NCBI GenBank assembly: GCA_963771845.1
Contig: CAVYVC010000011.1
Coordinates: 1-64,000 of the forward strand
Direction of reading: 5' to 3'
DNA length: 64,000 bases
Origin: VAZQ01 sp963771845
GTDB lineage: Bacteria > Pseudomonadota > Alphaproteobacteria > Rhizobiales > Xanthobacteraceae
Every line of letters begins with the position of its first letter. Position 1 is the first letter of the stretch. Made by a program: the position numbers and the translations under genes. This document shows positions 18,195 to 27,497 of the stretch, piece by piece. The notes under the pieces are model-generated. The model worked only from the letters and a program-made list of their open reading frames with translations, was not told where the DNA came from and did not search any database.

Positions 18195-19331
18195 CTATTG
18201 GGCAATGATACTGCGGCCGACGTCCCGCACGCTTTTGCTGCCGGTTAGTGCCATGCTCACGTCGAGCTCTTTTCCCAGAATTTCAATGGCCTTGGCGACC
18301 CCCTCCTCGCCGCCTGCCCCAAGGCCATAGACATAGGCGCGGCCGATCATGCAGGAGCGCGCGCCGAGCGCCAACGCCCGCAGCACGTCCTGGCCCGATC
18401 GTATCCCGCCGTCGAACATGATCTCGATCTCTGAGCCGACTGCGTCTGCGATCTTCGGCAGCGCCGAGATCGATGAGGGTGCCCCATCGAGCTGACGGCC
18501 GCCGTGATTGGAAACGACGAGCGCGCTTGCCCCGGTCTTGGCAGCGATCCTGGCGTCCTCGACATCAAGAATGCCCTTGAGGATCAGCTTGCCCGGCCAA
18601 AGGGCGCGCACCCACTCGACATCTCTCCAGTTCAGCGTCGGATCGAACTGGCTGTTCGTCCACTGCGCCAGCGAAATCACGTTCTCCATGCCGCGGACGT
18701 GGCCGGCAAGGTTGCCGAATGTCTTGCGCTTGCCTTGCAGGATGGAGAGCACCCAACCCGGTTTGGTTGCCATGTCGATGAGATTGGCGAGGCTGATCTT
18801 GGGCGGCACGGTCATTCCGTTTCGAATATCGCAATGGCGCTGGCCCAAGACCTGGAGATCAACGGTAAGCACAAGTGCGCTGCATCTTGCCGCAGCGGCG
18901 CGCTCGATCAGCGCCTTGATGAAGCCGCGGTCTCGCATGACGTAGAGCTGAAACCAGAATGGTTTGCCGACCGCGGCCGCCACGTCCTCGATGGAGCAGA
19001 TGGACATGGTCGAGAGGGTAAACGGAATGCCGGCCGTCTGCGCCGCCCGGCAGGCCAGGATCTCGCCGTCGCCGTGCTGCATGCCGCATAAACCGACGGG
19101 TGCGAGCGCGAGCGGAAGCCGTGCCGGCTCGCCGATGATGCTGGTTGTGAGATCGCGCTGTGAGACGTCGACCAGGACGCGCTGGCGCAGTGTGATGCGT
19201 TCAAGATCGTCGCGATTGGCCCGCAAGGTCTGCTGCGAATAGGAGCCGGCTTCCGCGTAATCGAAGAACGCGCGCGGCACTTTGCGCCGGGCGCGTTCGC
19301 GCAGATCCGCAATGCAGGTTAGCGCACCCAC
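18195..19331 (-). CDS. FMN-dependent alpha-hydroxy acid oxidase/dehydrogenase (LldD-like)
   Basis: Oxidises L-2-hydroxy acids such as lactate to keto acids with FMN. The family signature SNHGGRQLDGAPSSI, with active-site His and Arg, is present near residue 280. Further features are PRAFFDYAEAGSYSQQTLRAN at the N-terminus, LTVDLQVLGQR, and the FDGGIRSGQDVLRALALGA phosphate-binding loop. GTG 19331 is chosen because GTGGAGG precedes it by six bases and it gives the usual N-terminus; the ATG at 19379 adds 16 unrelated residues. No signal peptide or membrane segment. The electron acceptor (quinone or oxygen) cannot be told. Monocistronic by appearance. Confidence 0.9.
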   Translation of the reverse strand: MGALTCIADLRERARRKVPRAFFDYAEAGSYSQQTLRANRDDLERITLRQRVLVDVSQRDLTTSIIGEPARLPLALAPVGLCGMQHGDGEILACRAAQTAGIPFTLSTMSICSIEDVAAAVGKPFWFQLYVMRDRGFIKALIERAAAARCSALVLTVDLQVLGQRHCDIRNGMTVPPKISLANLIDMATKPGWVLSILQGKRKTFGNLAGHVRGMENVISLAQWTNSQFDPTLNWRDVEWVRALWPGKLILKGILDVEDARIAAKTGASALVVSNHGGRQLDGAPSSISALPKIADAVGSEIEIMFDGGIRSGQDVLRALALGARSCMIGRAYVYGLGAGGEEGVAKAIEILGKELDVSMALTGSKSVRDVGRSIIAQ

Positions 19332-19420
19332 GTCGATCCTCCACGCCCCCTGTTTAACGCACCGGAACGCAGGATGCATTCTCCGCGTTGTCAGGTGGCC
19401 AGATCTGATGAGAGGACACT

Positions 19421-19624
19421 ATGGGAATCCCAAACGACAGCGTGACTCAAAATGAGATCGAGGAAAAGAGGCGCCAGGAAGCCGCCGAGGAATTGCGCGA
19501 GGAACAGCGGCGCAAGGCGGAAAAATCACTCGATAGGGCACTGGAAGACAGCTTCCCGGCCTCCGACCCGCCGAGCGTAACCCAGCCGCCTCCGACCCTG
19601 CACGATAAGAAGCCCAAAAGATAA
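19421..19624 (+). CDS. Small charged hypothetical protein
   Basis: 67 residues, start ATG 19421 after GAGAGGA. A strongly charged helix (IEEKRRQEAAEELREEQRRK) leads into the motif DRALEDSFPASDPPSVTQPP, which I recognise as a recurring C-terminal motif of small uncharacterised proteins in rhizobia. No known function. Followed at once by a hairpin terminator, so it is its own transcription unit. Confidence 0.75.
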   Translation: MGIPNDSVTQNEIEEKRRQEAAEELREEQRRKAEKSLDRALEDSFPASDPPSVTQPPPTLHDKKPKR

Positions 19625-19630
19625 GCACTT

Positions 19631-19653
19631 CCTCCTATCCGGGGAGGTTTTTT
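19631..19653 (+). terminator. Rho-independent terminator after the small charged protein
   Basis: CCTCC (19631-19635) pairs with GGAGG (19643-19647), followed by TTTTTT. It lies seven bases after the stop codon at 19624. Confidence 0.75.
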
Positions 19654-19790
19654 GCGGCCGCGCCGTGGGTTAGGCGGTGCGGTTGCATTTGTTATTATTA
19701 CTTCGAAATTCCCGCGCGTTCCCCTGCACATCCCCTTGAATTGGGCTTTCTTTTCATTGAAAAGAAGGCAGTGCACGGGGTGAGGCAGGC

Positions 19791-21134
19791 ATGGTTCGTA
19801 AATATTTCGGCACCGATGGCGTTCGCGGTCGCGCAAACGGCGTGATCACGCCGGAACTCGCTCTCAAGGTGGGGCAAGCGGCGGGACTGATATTTCGGCG
19901 CGGGGATCATCGCCACCGGGTCCTCATTGGCAAGGATACCAGGCTTTCCGGCTACATGATTGAGACCGCGCTGGTTGCGGGCTTTACCTCTGTCGGCATG
20001 GACGTCCTTTTGACCGGACCCATTCCGACGCCGGGCGTGGGAATGCTCACCCGCTCAATGCGCGCCGACATCGGGGTGATGATCTCGGCCTCGCATAATC
20101 CATTCGCCGACAACGGCATCAAGCTGTTCGGGCCCGATGGTTTCAAGCTCTCCGACGAAGTCGAAAGCGAGATCGAATTACTGGTCGATTCCGACCTCAC
20201 AAAGAAACTAGCGAAGAGCGCAGACCTTGGTCGCGCCAAGCGCATCGATGGCGTTCAGGACCGTTACATTGAATTTGCCAAGCGCACGCTGCCCCGCAAT
20301 CTCTCCCTCGAGGGCCTGCGCATCGTCGTCGATTGCGCCAACGGCGCAGCCTATCGGGTTGCGCCGGAGGCGTTGCGCGAGCTTGATGCGGAAGTCATTG
20401 CTATGGGGGTGGAGCCCGACGGCTTTAACATCAATCGCGAATGCGGCTCGACCGAGCCTGCCGCGCTTTGTCAGAAGGTCAAGGAGATGCGCGCCGATGG
20501 CGGGATCGCGCTGGATGGCGATGCCGATCGCGTGCTCATCGTCGATGAACGCGGGCGCGTGGTCGACGGCGATCAGCTGCTGGCGGTTATTGCGGAGAGC
20601 TGGAAATCTGATGGCCGCCTCGCCGTGGATGGCGTGGTTGCCACCGTCATGTCGAATCTCGGCCTCGAACGCTACCTCGCGCAATTGGGGCTATCACTGG
20701 TGCGCACGCCGGTCGGGGATCGCTACGTGCTCGATCACATGCGCAGTCACGGCCATAATGTTGGCGGGGAGCCCTCCGGTCACATCATCCTGTCCGACTA
20801 CACGACCACGGGGGACGGGCTGCTTGCCGCATTGCAGGTGCTGGCGGTGGTAAAGAAGCATGGCGAGCCGGTATCGAAGGTCTGTCACCGCTTCGATCCT
20901 TTGCCGCAAGTGCTCAAAAACGTGCGTTACAAGAGCGGCAAGCCGCTCGAAGACGCCGGGGTGCGGTCCGTCATCGAGCATGCCGAAGCCAGGCTCAACG
21001 GCCATGGCCGGCTGATCATCCGTCCATCCGGCACCGAGCCGGTCATTCGGGTGATGGGGGAGGGGGAAGACAAGATGCTGGTCGAGGAAATCGTGGATGG
21101 GATTGTGGACGCACTGACCAATGCGGCCGCGTGA
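19791..21134 (+). CDS. glmM: Phosphoglucosamine mutase GlmM
   Basis: Converts glucosamine-6-phosphate to glucosamine-1-phosphate for UDP-GlcNAc, feeding peptidoglycan and lipopolysaccharide synthesis. 447 residues, the normal length. It has the N-terminal KYFGTDGVRGRANG, the phosphoserine loop ISASHNPFADNGIKLFG, the metal-binding DGDADR loop, the GGEPSGHI sugar loop and the phosphate-binding RPSGTEPVIRVMGEG near the C-terminus. GGTGAGG precedes ATG 19791. Cytoplasmic housekeeping gene with its own upstream region of about 135 bases. Confidence 0.97.
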   Translation: MVRKYFGTDGVRGRANGVITPELALKVGQAAGLIFRRGDHRHRVLIGKDTRLSGYMIETALVAGFTSVGMDVLLTGPIPTPGVGMLTRSMRADIGVMISASHNPFADNGIKLFGPDGFKLSDEVESEIELLVDSDLTKKLAKSADLGRAKRIDGVQDRYIEFAKRTLPRNLSLEGLRIVVDCANGAAYRVAPEALRELDAEVIAMGVEPDGFNINRECGSTEPAALCQKVKEMRADGGIALDGDADRVLIVDERGRVVDGDQLLAVIAESWKSDGRLAVDGVVATVMSNLGLERYLAQLGLSLVRTPVGDRYVLDHMRSHGHNVGGEPSGHIILSDYTTTGDGLLAALQVLAVVKKHGEPVSKVCHRFDPLPQVLKNVRYKSGKPLEDAGVRSVIEHAEARLNGHGRLIIRPSGTEPVIRVMGEGEDKMLVEEIVDGIVDALTNAAA

Positions 21135-21322
21135 TCGAGCCCGCACCGAGCTCTCTGGCGGATAAAGCCAAGCGTCGATCGCCGAGGGCGATCCGCGGTT
21201 CGCCGCAACCTGACCTGCACATTGGAATTGCTTTAAAGATCGAGAAAGCCCGTTGCGTGCGGGAGCGGTCACGGCTAACGATCGTTGCGTCTGGGACCAA
21301 TTTTCAAGGAATGCCTCCCTTC

Positions 21323-21517
21323 ATGATTGTATGTTCTTGCAATGTGCTGAGCGACCGCGATGTGCGCGCCGCAATCGCGGCGGAGCCCCTCCCGCGCAGC
21401 CCTGGACAAATCTATGAATGCCTGGGGTGCAGCCCCCAGTGCGGGCGCTGCGCGCAAACGCTTCGAAGCATCTTGTCCGATGTCCGAGCTCGCATGTTGG
21501 AGGTCGGACAGGCTTGA
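21323..21517 (+). CDS. bfd: Bacterioferritin-associated ferredoxin (BFD-like [2Fe-2S])
   Basis: 64-residue protein that reduces the heme of bacterioferritin to release stored iron. The four-cysteine BFD pattern is clear: CSC at residues 4-6 and CLGCSPQCGRC further on. It is encoded 52 bases upstream of bfr, supporting the role. ATG 21323 is chosen with AAGGA 12 bases upstream; ATG 21311 abuts the AAGGA and is less likely. Between bfd and bfr is a short inverted repeat GACATC-N8-GATGTC (21537-21556) of unknown purpose. Confidence 0.88.
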   Translation: MIVCSCNVLSDRDVRAAIAAEPLPRSPGQIYECLGCSPQCGRCAQTLRSILSDVRARMLEVGQA

Positions 21518-21569
21518 TTTTTGAGGTTAGATTTCTGACATCTGACTTCTGATGTCTCATCTCTGAACC

Positions 21570-22064
21570 ATGCAGGGCGACCCGAGAGTCATCGAGTATC
21601 TTAATCGGGGGCTGCGGCACGAGCTGGCCGCCATCAACCAGTATTGGCTGCATTACCGGCTGCTGGACAATTGGGGCTATCGCGATCTCGCCCGAAAATG
21701 GCGCGGCGAATCCATGGAGGAAATGCGCCACGCCGATCGGATCGTGCAGCGCATCATTTTTCTCGACGGCTTTCCCAACATGCAGGTCATTGATCCGCTC
21801 CACATCGGGCAAAACGTCAAAGAGGTGCTTGACTGCGATCTCGCGGCGGAAATGTCGGCGCGCGCGCTCTACCAGGAAGCGGCAACGCACTGCCATAATG
21901 TCAAGGACTACGTGACCCGCGACTTGTTCGAGCAGCTGATGCACGACGAAGAGGAGCACATCGACTTTTTGGAGACGCAGCTCGATCTGGTTGCCAAGCT
22001 CGGCCTCGAACTTTACGCCCAGCACCATATCGGAGAGCTGGAAGAAGGCGTTAGCAAGGAATGA
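21570..22064 (+). CDS. bfr: Bacterioferritin
   Basis: Heme-containing 24-mer iron-storage protein. 164 residues with the ferroxidase ligands visible: the N-terminal helix Glu in LRHELAAINQYWLHY, the ESMEEMRHADR helix carrying Glu, the heme-ligand Met and His, and the C-terminal DEEEHIDFLETQLD helix. Because the Met is kept it should bind heme, unlike non-heme ferritins. Encoded just after its reductase partner bfd, so release and storage are likely co-expressed. Iron regulation is probable, but I see no confident Irr or Fur site. Confidence 0.96.
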   Translation: MQGDPRVIEYLNRGLRHELAAINQYWLHYRLLDNWGYRDLARKWRGESMEEMRHADRIVQRIIFLDGFPNMQVIDPLHIGQNVKEVLDCDLAAEMSARALYQEAATHCHNVKDYVTRDLFEQLMHDEEEHIDFLETQLDLVAKLGLELYAQHHIGELEEGVSKE

Positions 22065-22164
22065 TCCGTTTGGATTGCCCGTTGGCCCATGCAGGCATGA
22101 AAACCGACGGATAGGAATTGGTAAATCTTTCCTGAACAATTTCGTTGCAAGCGATGGCTTGCGC

Positions 22165-23067
22165 ATGAACATCAGCTTTTGGCAGCACCGGCAAGGATTT
22201 ATCTATGCCTTCGCCCTATGCTGGTTTTGTCGCCTACTTGTGGACGGCAATGCCCGGCTCATCAATTGGTCAGCTCCGATGTACCATTCTTCCGAAATTG
22301 GCGCGTGTGGGGTGGAGAGCACGGTAATTGAGACTTACCTCGTTGACGGCAAGCAGCTTTCAGCCGATCAATGTCTCGCGCTATTCGGCGCAATGCCGTT
22401 GTTTGACCGCCAAATCAAGGTGTTGGAGCGGATCGAGGGCGATACCATCATTGACATCGGCTGCTATACCGGCGCCTTCGTGCGGGCGGCGAGCCTCCGG
22501 TTTCCGGATAAGACAGTGATCGGCGTCGATTATTTCGACGACAACATCCGCATTGCCCGTCTGCTGTATCCGGATATACGCGACCGCTTTCGACGAATGA
22601 GCATCTATCGCCTCGAAATCGCCGATGGCAGCGTTGACTGTGTCACCCTGCAGGAAGTGCTTGAGCACCTGGAAGGGGCAGCCCTCGCAGTCAAAGAGGT
22701 GAACCGGGTTCTCAAACAGGGTGGTGCGCTGATCGTCAGCGTTCCGAACCCGTTCTGTGTGTGGCGCATGACGAAGTTCGTCTGGCTTGAGCTCGGCAAT
22801 GCAATCCGGCGCTGGCGCGGCCGGTCATCACGGCTCGCCGCGGAGGTATTGTCCGATATCGAATGGGACCGTCATGTTTATGCCTGGACGCCGCAGACCC
22901 TGCTCGCGCTTCTTGCGAGCAACGGCTTTGAGTATGTCGAGCACTGCTACGAAACCGGGGTGGCGGATCGATTGCGGCGCTGGTTTCTGACGGCTCTGCC
23001 GTTTTTCGGGCCAACGCAGATCTTGAAAGTACGCAAAGTTGCGCCGGCCTCGCCGGCAATCGTTTGA
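22165..23067 (+). CDS. Class I SAM-dependent methyltransferase
   Basis: The Rossmann methyltransferase domain starts near residue 110 with motif I IIDIGCYTGAFVRAA, followed by the acidic motif GVDYFDDN, motif IV-like ADGSVDCVTLQEVLEHLEG and ALIVSVPNPF. This arrangement is typical of UbiE/methyltransferase 11/23 domains acting on lipids or sugars. The N-terminal 38 residues before MYHSSE are hydrophobic, and the true start may be ATG 22279 (about 262 residues); no clear ribosome site decides it. The C-terminal LRRWFLTALPFFGPTQIL is amphipathic and could touch the membrane. Substrate unknown. Confidence 0.8.
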   Translation: MNISFWQHRQGFIYAFALCWFCRLLVDGNARLINWSAPMYHSSEIGACGVESTVIETYLVDGKQLSADQCLALFGAMPLFDRQIKVLERIEGDTIIDIGCYTGAFVRAASLRFPDKTVIGVDYFDDNIRIARLLYPDIRDRFRRMSIYRLEIADGSVDCVTLQEVLEHLEGAALAVKEVNRVLKQGGALIVSVPNPFCVWRMTKFVWLELGNAIRRWRGRSSRLAAEVLSDIEWDRHVYAWTPQTLLALLASNGFEYVEHCYETGVADRLRRWFLTALPFFGPTQILKVRKVAPASPAIV

Positions 23068-23187
23068 CAATGACGCCGACTCTCATGCTGCAAAAGCTCA
23101 GGCTGTTAGTGAAGCCGCCTGTGAGTTGCGCAACTATATCTGCCAACAACAAGGCTCATGCACTGCAGCAGAAAAGGCATCACTCGA

Positions 23188-23301
23188 TCACTCGTCGGCG
23201 CGCGCGAGAAGCGTCGGCGGGACGCTGAGGCCAAGCGGTTTTGATGTCTTGACGTTGATTGACAGCCAAGTGAATTTGATCGGTTGTATTACAGGCAAGT
23301 G
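23188..23301 (-). pseudogene. Decayed C-terminal remnant of an ABC substrate-binding protein gene
   Basis: On the minus strand this reads LPVIQPIKFTWLSINVKTSK, then PLGLSVPPTLLARADE and a stop. That matches the conserved end of the ABC substrate-binding genes in this window (VEQPTRFELVVNLTTAKAIG ... LLARADEVIE). The rest of the gene is absent. The 23 bases of sequence after its stop (GCAGTGCATGAGCC...GTTGTTGGCA) match the sequence downstream of the intact copies, so it is a cassette relic. Confidence 0.7.
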
Positions 23302-23306
23302 ACGCC

Positions 23307-25607
23307 TTAACGGCGGGCTTGTCCGCTCGCAAGACCTAGAGTGGACGACGGGCGCCCTGGCGAGAATACAAGCGGCGCCAGGGCCGCGATCTGCTGATTT
23401 GCAATTTCGACACGATCAGCCAGAATGCGCATAATGAAATCGTCGAAGGCGCTCGACAGATCGGGGCGCTCACGGCGCATGCGCCCAAAATTGGCGCGGG
23501 TCAGCGTGAACAGAGTTGCCGGCCCGTCCGAGGATACGGTGGCCGAGCGCACGGACTGCCGAAAGAAACCCATCTCGCCGACGACTGTGTGCGTCATAAT
23601 ACGTCTCACGCACAGGCTTTCTCCATCACTCTTTGCGATGTCGATCGTAAGGTGGCCCGCTGCGACGAGATCAAGCGTGTCCGCGGGCTCGCCCTCACGA
23701 TAGAGAATTTGTGAGCCCTCAGTGTCCTTTCGATCCAGATAGGCAATGAAGTCAGAGGGCCTGATGCTCGCACCGAGTTGATGTTGAATCCAGGACTCGA
23801 AGCCGACGTTGCTCTTATCAGTTTCGAAGCTCACATTGGCAAGCAGTTGATCCTCACACCAGGCGAGCGAGAGATTCAGATTAGCGAAGGCCTGGTGCGG
23901 GCTCTTGCCGCCAAAGAACCCGCCGCGCTCCAGCGCCGTCCAATTGGCTGGCGACAGTGAACAGTAGATGAGCGTTATGCCACGCTGTCCGCAATAGTTG
24001 CGCAACTTGGCTAGGCTGGCGAAAGCGGAGGAGTCCGCTCCAGACACCATGCCGAAATCGAGGATTACGTAGGCGACCCTGCGCGGGAGCAGAGTCTCGA
24101 TGTCAGTCCGGATGCGCTCGAACACGCCCTCGGAGGAACCAAAGAAGATGTAGCCGGAGAGCCAGTAGAGTTGGATGGCGTCACCGGTCTGGCGCAAAAA
24201 CGCGGATGCCTCTGCCGACCGATCAACATAGCTCGCGAAATGGGCCCCAGTCAGGTGCCGGCGCACGACGCCGAGGCGGGCGTAACTGATGACAAACAGC
24301 AGGCAGGCGCATATCAATCCGACCAGCAGGCCGATGAGGTAACCATACAGGATGCACACAGTCATAATGGCGATGGCCAGCAACAGATCGAGCCAAGCGC
24401 GCTGAGAGTATGGCCGCCACAGACCGTCCACGATGAAACTGTAGCCCAGGTATAGGACGAGCCCCGCGACAATGGGAATGGGAATCAATCCCGGTAGATT
24501 GAAATTTGTAATGCCGACTATACCGAGAACCAGCGCACACGCGACCCCACTCATCCGTGTTGCGCCGCCGGCATGTTCCAAAAGCCGGCTGGTCCCGACT
24601 TGCACACTGCTGACGAGGCCGCCGAAAGGCGCGGATACTAGGCTCGCAATGCCGTGGGCGCGAAACTCGCGATTAAGATCTCCGGAAACTTGGCGTGCGA
24701 CCTCGATGCTCGAAACCTTCGAGATCAGCGAGATGAGCGCCACGATCGTCACTGCGAGCAACTCAGGGATGAGCCCAGCTGTCGTTGGCCAATCCAGATG
24801 CGATGCGCGAGCGCCCTCAAACGGAAACCATTCAATTAGGGTTCCGAGCGATGGGAAGTACCAGCCATAATCGGGGCTAGAAAGCCCCAGGCTTCGAAGC
24901 GCGATGACCCCCGTCAGCCACATCAAGAGAAGCGCCGCAGGCATGGCGAAGGCCGATTTGATCCAGCGACGCAGAGCCAAGAATATTCCCAGCGCGGCGA
25001 CGGCACTCGCAAGCTTGGCGGTCTCGATCACCGTCCAATTTGTGGCTTGGATGTTGAGACCGAGCGTGCGGCCGGTGGTCATCCGAACAGCACCTAAAAT
25101 CAGGAGACAACCGGTGGCGGACAGGAACCCGCCAACTACGAAATAGGGCATAAACCGGAAGTATGTGCCCCACCGGCAGGCACCGAGACCATAGAGCAAT
25201 CCACCTGACATTACGGTTGCCGCTGTGAAAATCAGCATTACGGTCTGGACCGCAGTTTGCGGGTTGCCACCGGCTGCAGCGACGCGAGACCCGACCGTCG
25301 CACTCAACAGAACGAGTACGGCGCCCGTCGGAGAATCAATACCTGTTGCAAGCGGAGGCAGAGAGGTCGCCAGAGCGATCCAGACGCCGCCGATGCAGCT
25401 TCCGATCAGCATCGCCCAGGTCGCTATCGGGATGCCGGCGGTGAATTCGCCTTGAAACATCAGGGCGCCGAACGAGACGATGTTGGCAATCAGCACCACC
25501 GACGCCAAGAGGCCGGCCAACATATCCTTGACGCCATCGCGACCTGCTGCAATCAATCGAGGCCACGCCTCGATCAGTGCAGCACTGGGCTCTCTCTTCT
25601 CGTTCAT
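23307..25607 (-). CDS. SulP anion transporter fused to STAS and cyclic-nucleotide-binding domains
   Basis: 766 residues. Residues about 25-430 are a multi-pass SulP permease (MLAGLLASVVLIANIVSFGA, PTGAVLVLLSATVG, SLISKVSSIEVARQVSGDLN), a family moving sulfate, bicarbonate or dicarboxylates. A STAS domain follows (about 460-580; YVILDFGMVSGADSSAFASL). The C-terminal 150 residues form a cyclic-nucleotide-binding domain: ILYREGEPADTLDLVAAGHL, then VGEMGFFRQSVRSATVSSDG, which fits the phosphate-binding cassette with its Glu and Arg. AAGG precedes ATG 25607. Transport may therefore respond to cAMP or cGMP (inference). The anion cannot be predicted. Confidence 0.9.
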   Translation of the reverse strand: MNEKREPSAALIEAWPRLIAAGRDGVKDMLAGLLASVVLIANIVSFGALMFQGEFTAGIPIATWAMLIGSCIGGVWIALATSLPPLATGIDSPTGAVLVLLSATVGSRVAAAGGNPQTAVQTVMLIFTAATVMSGGLLYGLGACRWGTYFRFMPYFVVGGFLSATGCLLILGAVRMTTGRTLGLNIQATNWTVIETAKLASAVAALGIFLALRRWIKSAFAMPAALLLMWLTGVIALRSLGLSSPDYGWYFPSLGTLIEWFPFEGARASHLDWPTTAGLIPELLAVTIVALISLISKVSSIEVARQVSGDLNREFRAHGIASLVSAPFGGLVSSVQVGTSRLLEHAGGATRMSGVACALVLGIVGITNFNLPGLIPIPIVAGLVLYLGYSFIVDGLWRPYSQRAWLDLLLAIAIMTVCILYGYLIGLLVGLICACLLFVISYARLGVVRRHLTGAHFASYVDRSAEASAFLRQTGDAIQLYWLSGYIFFGSSEGVFERIRTDIETLLPRRVAYVILDFGMVSGADSSAFASLAKLRNYCGQRGITLIYCSLSPANWTALERGGFFGGKSPHQAFANLNLSLAWCEDQLLANVSFETDKSNVGFESWIQHQLGASIRPSDFIAYLDRKDTEGSQILYREGEPADTLDLVAAGHLTIDIAKSDGESLCVRRIMTHTVVGEMGFFRQSVRSATVSSDGPATLFTLTRANFGRMRRERPDLSSAFDDFIMRILADRVEIANQQIAALAPLVFSPGRPSSTLGLASGQARR

Positions 25608-26072
25608 CGAGTACCTTCAATATCGCAGGATCACGAACACAAAAACTCGCGCCGAATGACTAACGACCAAACTTGCTGCGCTGCGCGTCGGCACGACGCC
25701 CGAAAGCATGATGAAATCGCGCCCTCTCATGAAGCCCCACACGACGCCGAGGACCACTGCTGGGGAAGCAGTGCGGCAAAAGGATATCACGATCACATTG
25801 CTACCCAGAACGGGGAAAGCCCCGCCACGCCGCCTGAAATTGACGTGCTCAAGCGCTATCCAGCGATTTTTCACACGACCAGGGTCGGTTGCCGTCATCC
25901 GCTGCCCTATGAGCCGCGCGGCTGATTTGCGTGGGCAGTCCGACACAAGTTACCGGTGAAAGAAGCGTCGCGCGCGCCGTAGCCTGGAAATAGCCTGCTT
26001 CGCCGAAATGTGCAGGATTGAGAGGGGTCGGGCGCCGGCGTGTGAACCAACAATTAGGGTTAAAAAGTAAGG
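25608..26072. other. Gene-free stretch between the SulP and Omp genes
   Basis: No reading frame here has a recognisable domain or a good ribosome site in either direction. It must hold the divergent promoters of the transporter and the outer-membrane protein. A CtrA-like site follows at 26073. Confidence 0.5.
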
Positions 26073-26087
26073 TTAAGTCACCGTTAA
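26073..26087 (+). promoter_or_regulatory. Possible CtrA box (TTAA-N7-TTAA)
   Basis: TTAAGTCACCGTTAA matches the TTAA-N7-TTAA core of the alphaproteobacterial cell-cycle regulator CtrA, 78 bases before the Omp start. A third TTAA lies upstream at 26060. The C that usually follows the second half is G here. Sequence match only. Confidence 0.35.
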
Positions 26088-26165
26088 GAGTTTGCTGCCA
26101 TCGTCGGGTTCGTTGGTTCATCCCCCTGGGGCCGTCGTGCCCTTGCCGGACGAAAGGACGAAGTC

Positions 26166-27071
26166 ATGGTTCGTGCGAACTTCATTGCTCTTGCAGGAGC
26201 GGCCGCATTGGTGAGCACGGCGACCCTCGCCGCCGACCTGCCTCCGCCTCCTCTTCTGCCTCCCCCTCCGGCTCCGGTCGTGGTAACCGGCGGCTGGTAC
26301 CTGCGCGGCGATGTCGGACTGGGCATCCAGCGCTTCTCCGATTTCCAGCATAATCAGCTCAATCAGAACTTTGTCTGGCCGCAGAGCTGGCAAATCGTTC
26401 AGCACAACATGGGAGATACGGACTTTATCGGTTTTGGCATCGGCTATGCCTGGAACAACTGGTTCCGCTTCGATGTCACCGGTGAGCACCGCAAGACCGC
26501 GAATCTCAACGTCGTCGGCTCGTATTTCGGCGGAGTGGATTTCTGTCCGCCGGGAGGCCTCGGCCCCGACCAGTTCTGTTTCGACCATTACAACGCGAAC
26601 CATTCGGCGTGGGTGGTTATGGCGAATGCCTATCTCGACCTCGGCACGTGGTGGTGTCTGACGCCGTTCATCGGCGCCGGTATCGGCGCCGCCCGTCACC
26701 AGTTCGATGCCGTTACCGATACCGGCTTTCCCTTCGGCTTCAGCTCGCTCGGATATGTGCCCGACAGCGGCAACACCACCTCCAAGTGGACCAGGGCATG
26801 GGCGTTGCACGCCGGTGTGGCCTACAACGTCACCAATAACGTGAAGATCGAGCTGGCCTATCGGTATATCAATTTCGGCGACATCGACACGCCGAACGTC
26901 AGCTGCTTCGCGTTCGGCTGCGGAAGCATCAATGGAAACCCGAACGCGTTCTACACGCTCACCAAGTTCGACGCGCAGGAGCTTCGGATCGGCGTGCGGT
27001 TCATGCTCACGCCGGATGTGGCTCCAGCGCCGCTCTATGCGCCGCCGCCTCCAGTGATGCGCAAGGGCTGA
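26166..27071 (+). CDS. Outer-membrane beta-barrel protein (Omp25/31-like porin family)
   Basis: 301 residues. The signal peptide (FIALAGAAALVSTATLAA) is followed by a Pro-rich linker (PPPPLLPPPPAPVVV) and a barrel beginning GGWYLRGDVGLGIQRF. Alternating strands recur (WFRFDVTGEHRKTANLNVVG, VKIELAYRYINFGDID, LRIGVRFML), and a short Pro-rich C-terminal tail replaces the usual terminal Phe. GAAAGGACG precedes ATG 26166. A strong hairpin terminator follows. Function is probably structural or surface-exposed; specificity unknown. Confidence 0.88.
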   Translation: MVRANFIALAGAAALVSTATLAADLPPPPLLPPPPAPVVVTGGWYLRGDVGLGIQRFSDFQHNQLNQNFVWPQSWQIVQHNMGDTDFIGFGIGYAWNNWFRFDVTGEHRKTANLNVVGSYFGGVDFCPPGGLGPDQFCFDHYNANHSAWVVMANAYLDLGTWWCLTPFIGAGIGAARHQFDAVTDTGFPFGFSSLGYVPDSGNTTSKWTRAWALHAGVAYNVTNNVKIELAYRYINFGDIDTPNVSCFAFGCGSINGNPNAFYTLTKFDAQELRIGVRFMLTPDVAPAPLYAPPPPVMRKG

Positions 27072-27092
27072 GCAGCCCGGCTCGCCTCGGTC

Positions 27093-27120
27093 AAGCGGCG
27101 CGGGAATTCCCGCGCCGCTT
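27093..27120 (+). terminator. Perfect palindromic terminator after the Omp gene
   Basis: A 28-base perfect inverted repeat, AAGCGGCGCGGGAA/TTCCCGCGCCGCTT, ending in TT and followed by CGTTT. It starts 22 bases after the Omp stop. It may act in both directions. Confidence 0.75.
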
Positions 27121-27302
27121 TCGTTTGTGCGTCCCGCCCGAGCTAACCGCTCACTACGAGACAGTACTGTTTATTCAATGGCTTATAGAGGCTAACCTGC
27201 CTCTGCCGCTCTATTGATTTGTTTTGCTTTATTTCAGCAGTGGCTAACCTAATCTCGCCTGCACCGCTACTGTTGCGCGTCCGTTGGCTGTGGGACTGGA
27301 CT

Positions 27303-27497
27303 ATGCCGCTTACACTTCGCCACACCGGCCTTTCCTCCCCGGTTTACCGCGATCAGCTCGACTACACCATTTTTGAGGACGGCCGCCCGATCCCTGTTGA
27401 TAGTGGTGATGAATATCTCCGCGCGGTGGTAAAACCTCAGAAACATCATGCTTTCGTGTTGTGCTGTGCGTACAGTGGCATTTCTCGGCTGGCGTAG
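27303..27497 (+). pseudogene. N-terminal fragment of a small conserved hypothetical protein
   Basis: The reading frame opens MPLTLRHTGLSSPVYRDQLD and continues YTIFEDGRPI, which I recognise as the start of a roughly 80-residue rhizobial hypothetical protein. That protein would go on with a GRIYE-type block, but here the sequence switches after Pro-Ile to unrelated PVDSGDEYLRAVVKPQ and stops at 27497. Likely a truncated gene at the edge of the rearranged region. Confidence 0.45.

Noticed and set aside
21321..22172. 283-codon minus-strand frame
   Set aside because: Antisense to bacterioferritin and bfd, both of which are complete and motif-supported.
25257..25925. 222-codon plus-strand frame at the start of the SulP gene
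   Set aside because: Antisense to the transporter N-terminus; composition-driven, with no domain.
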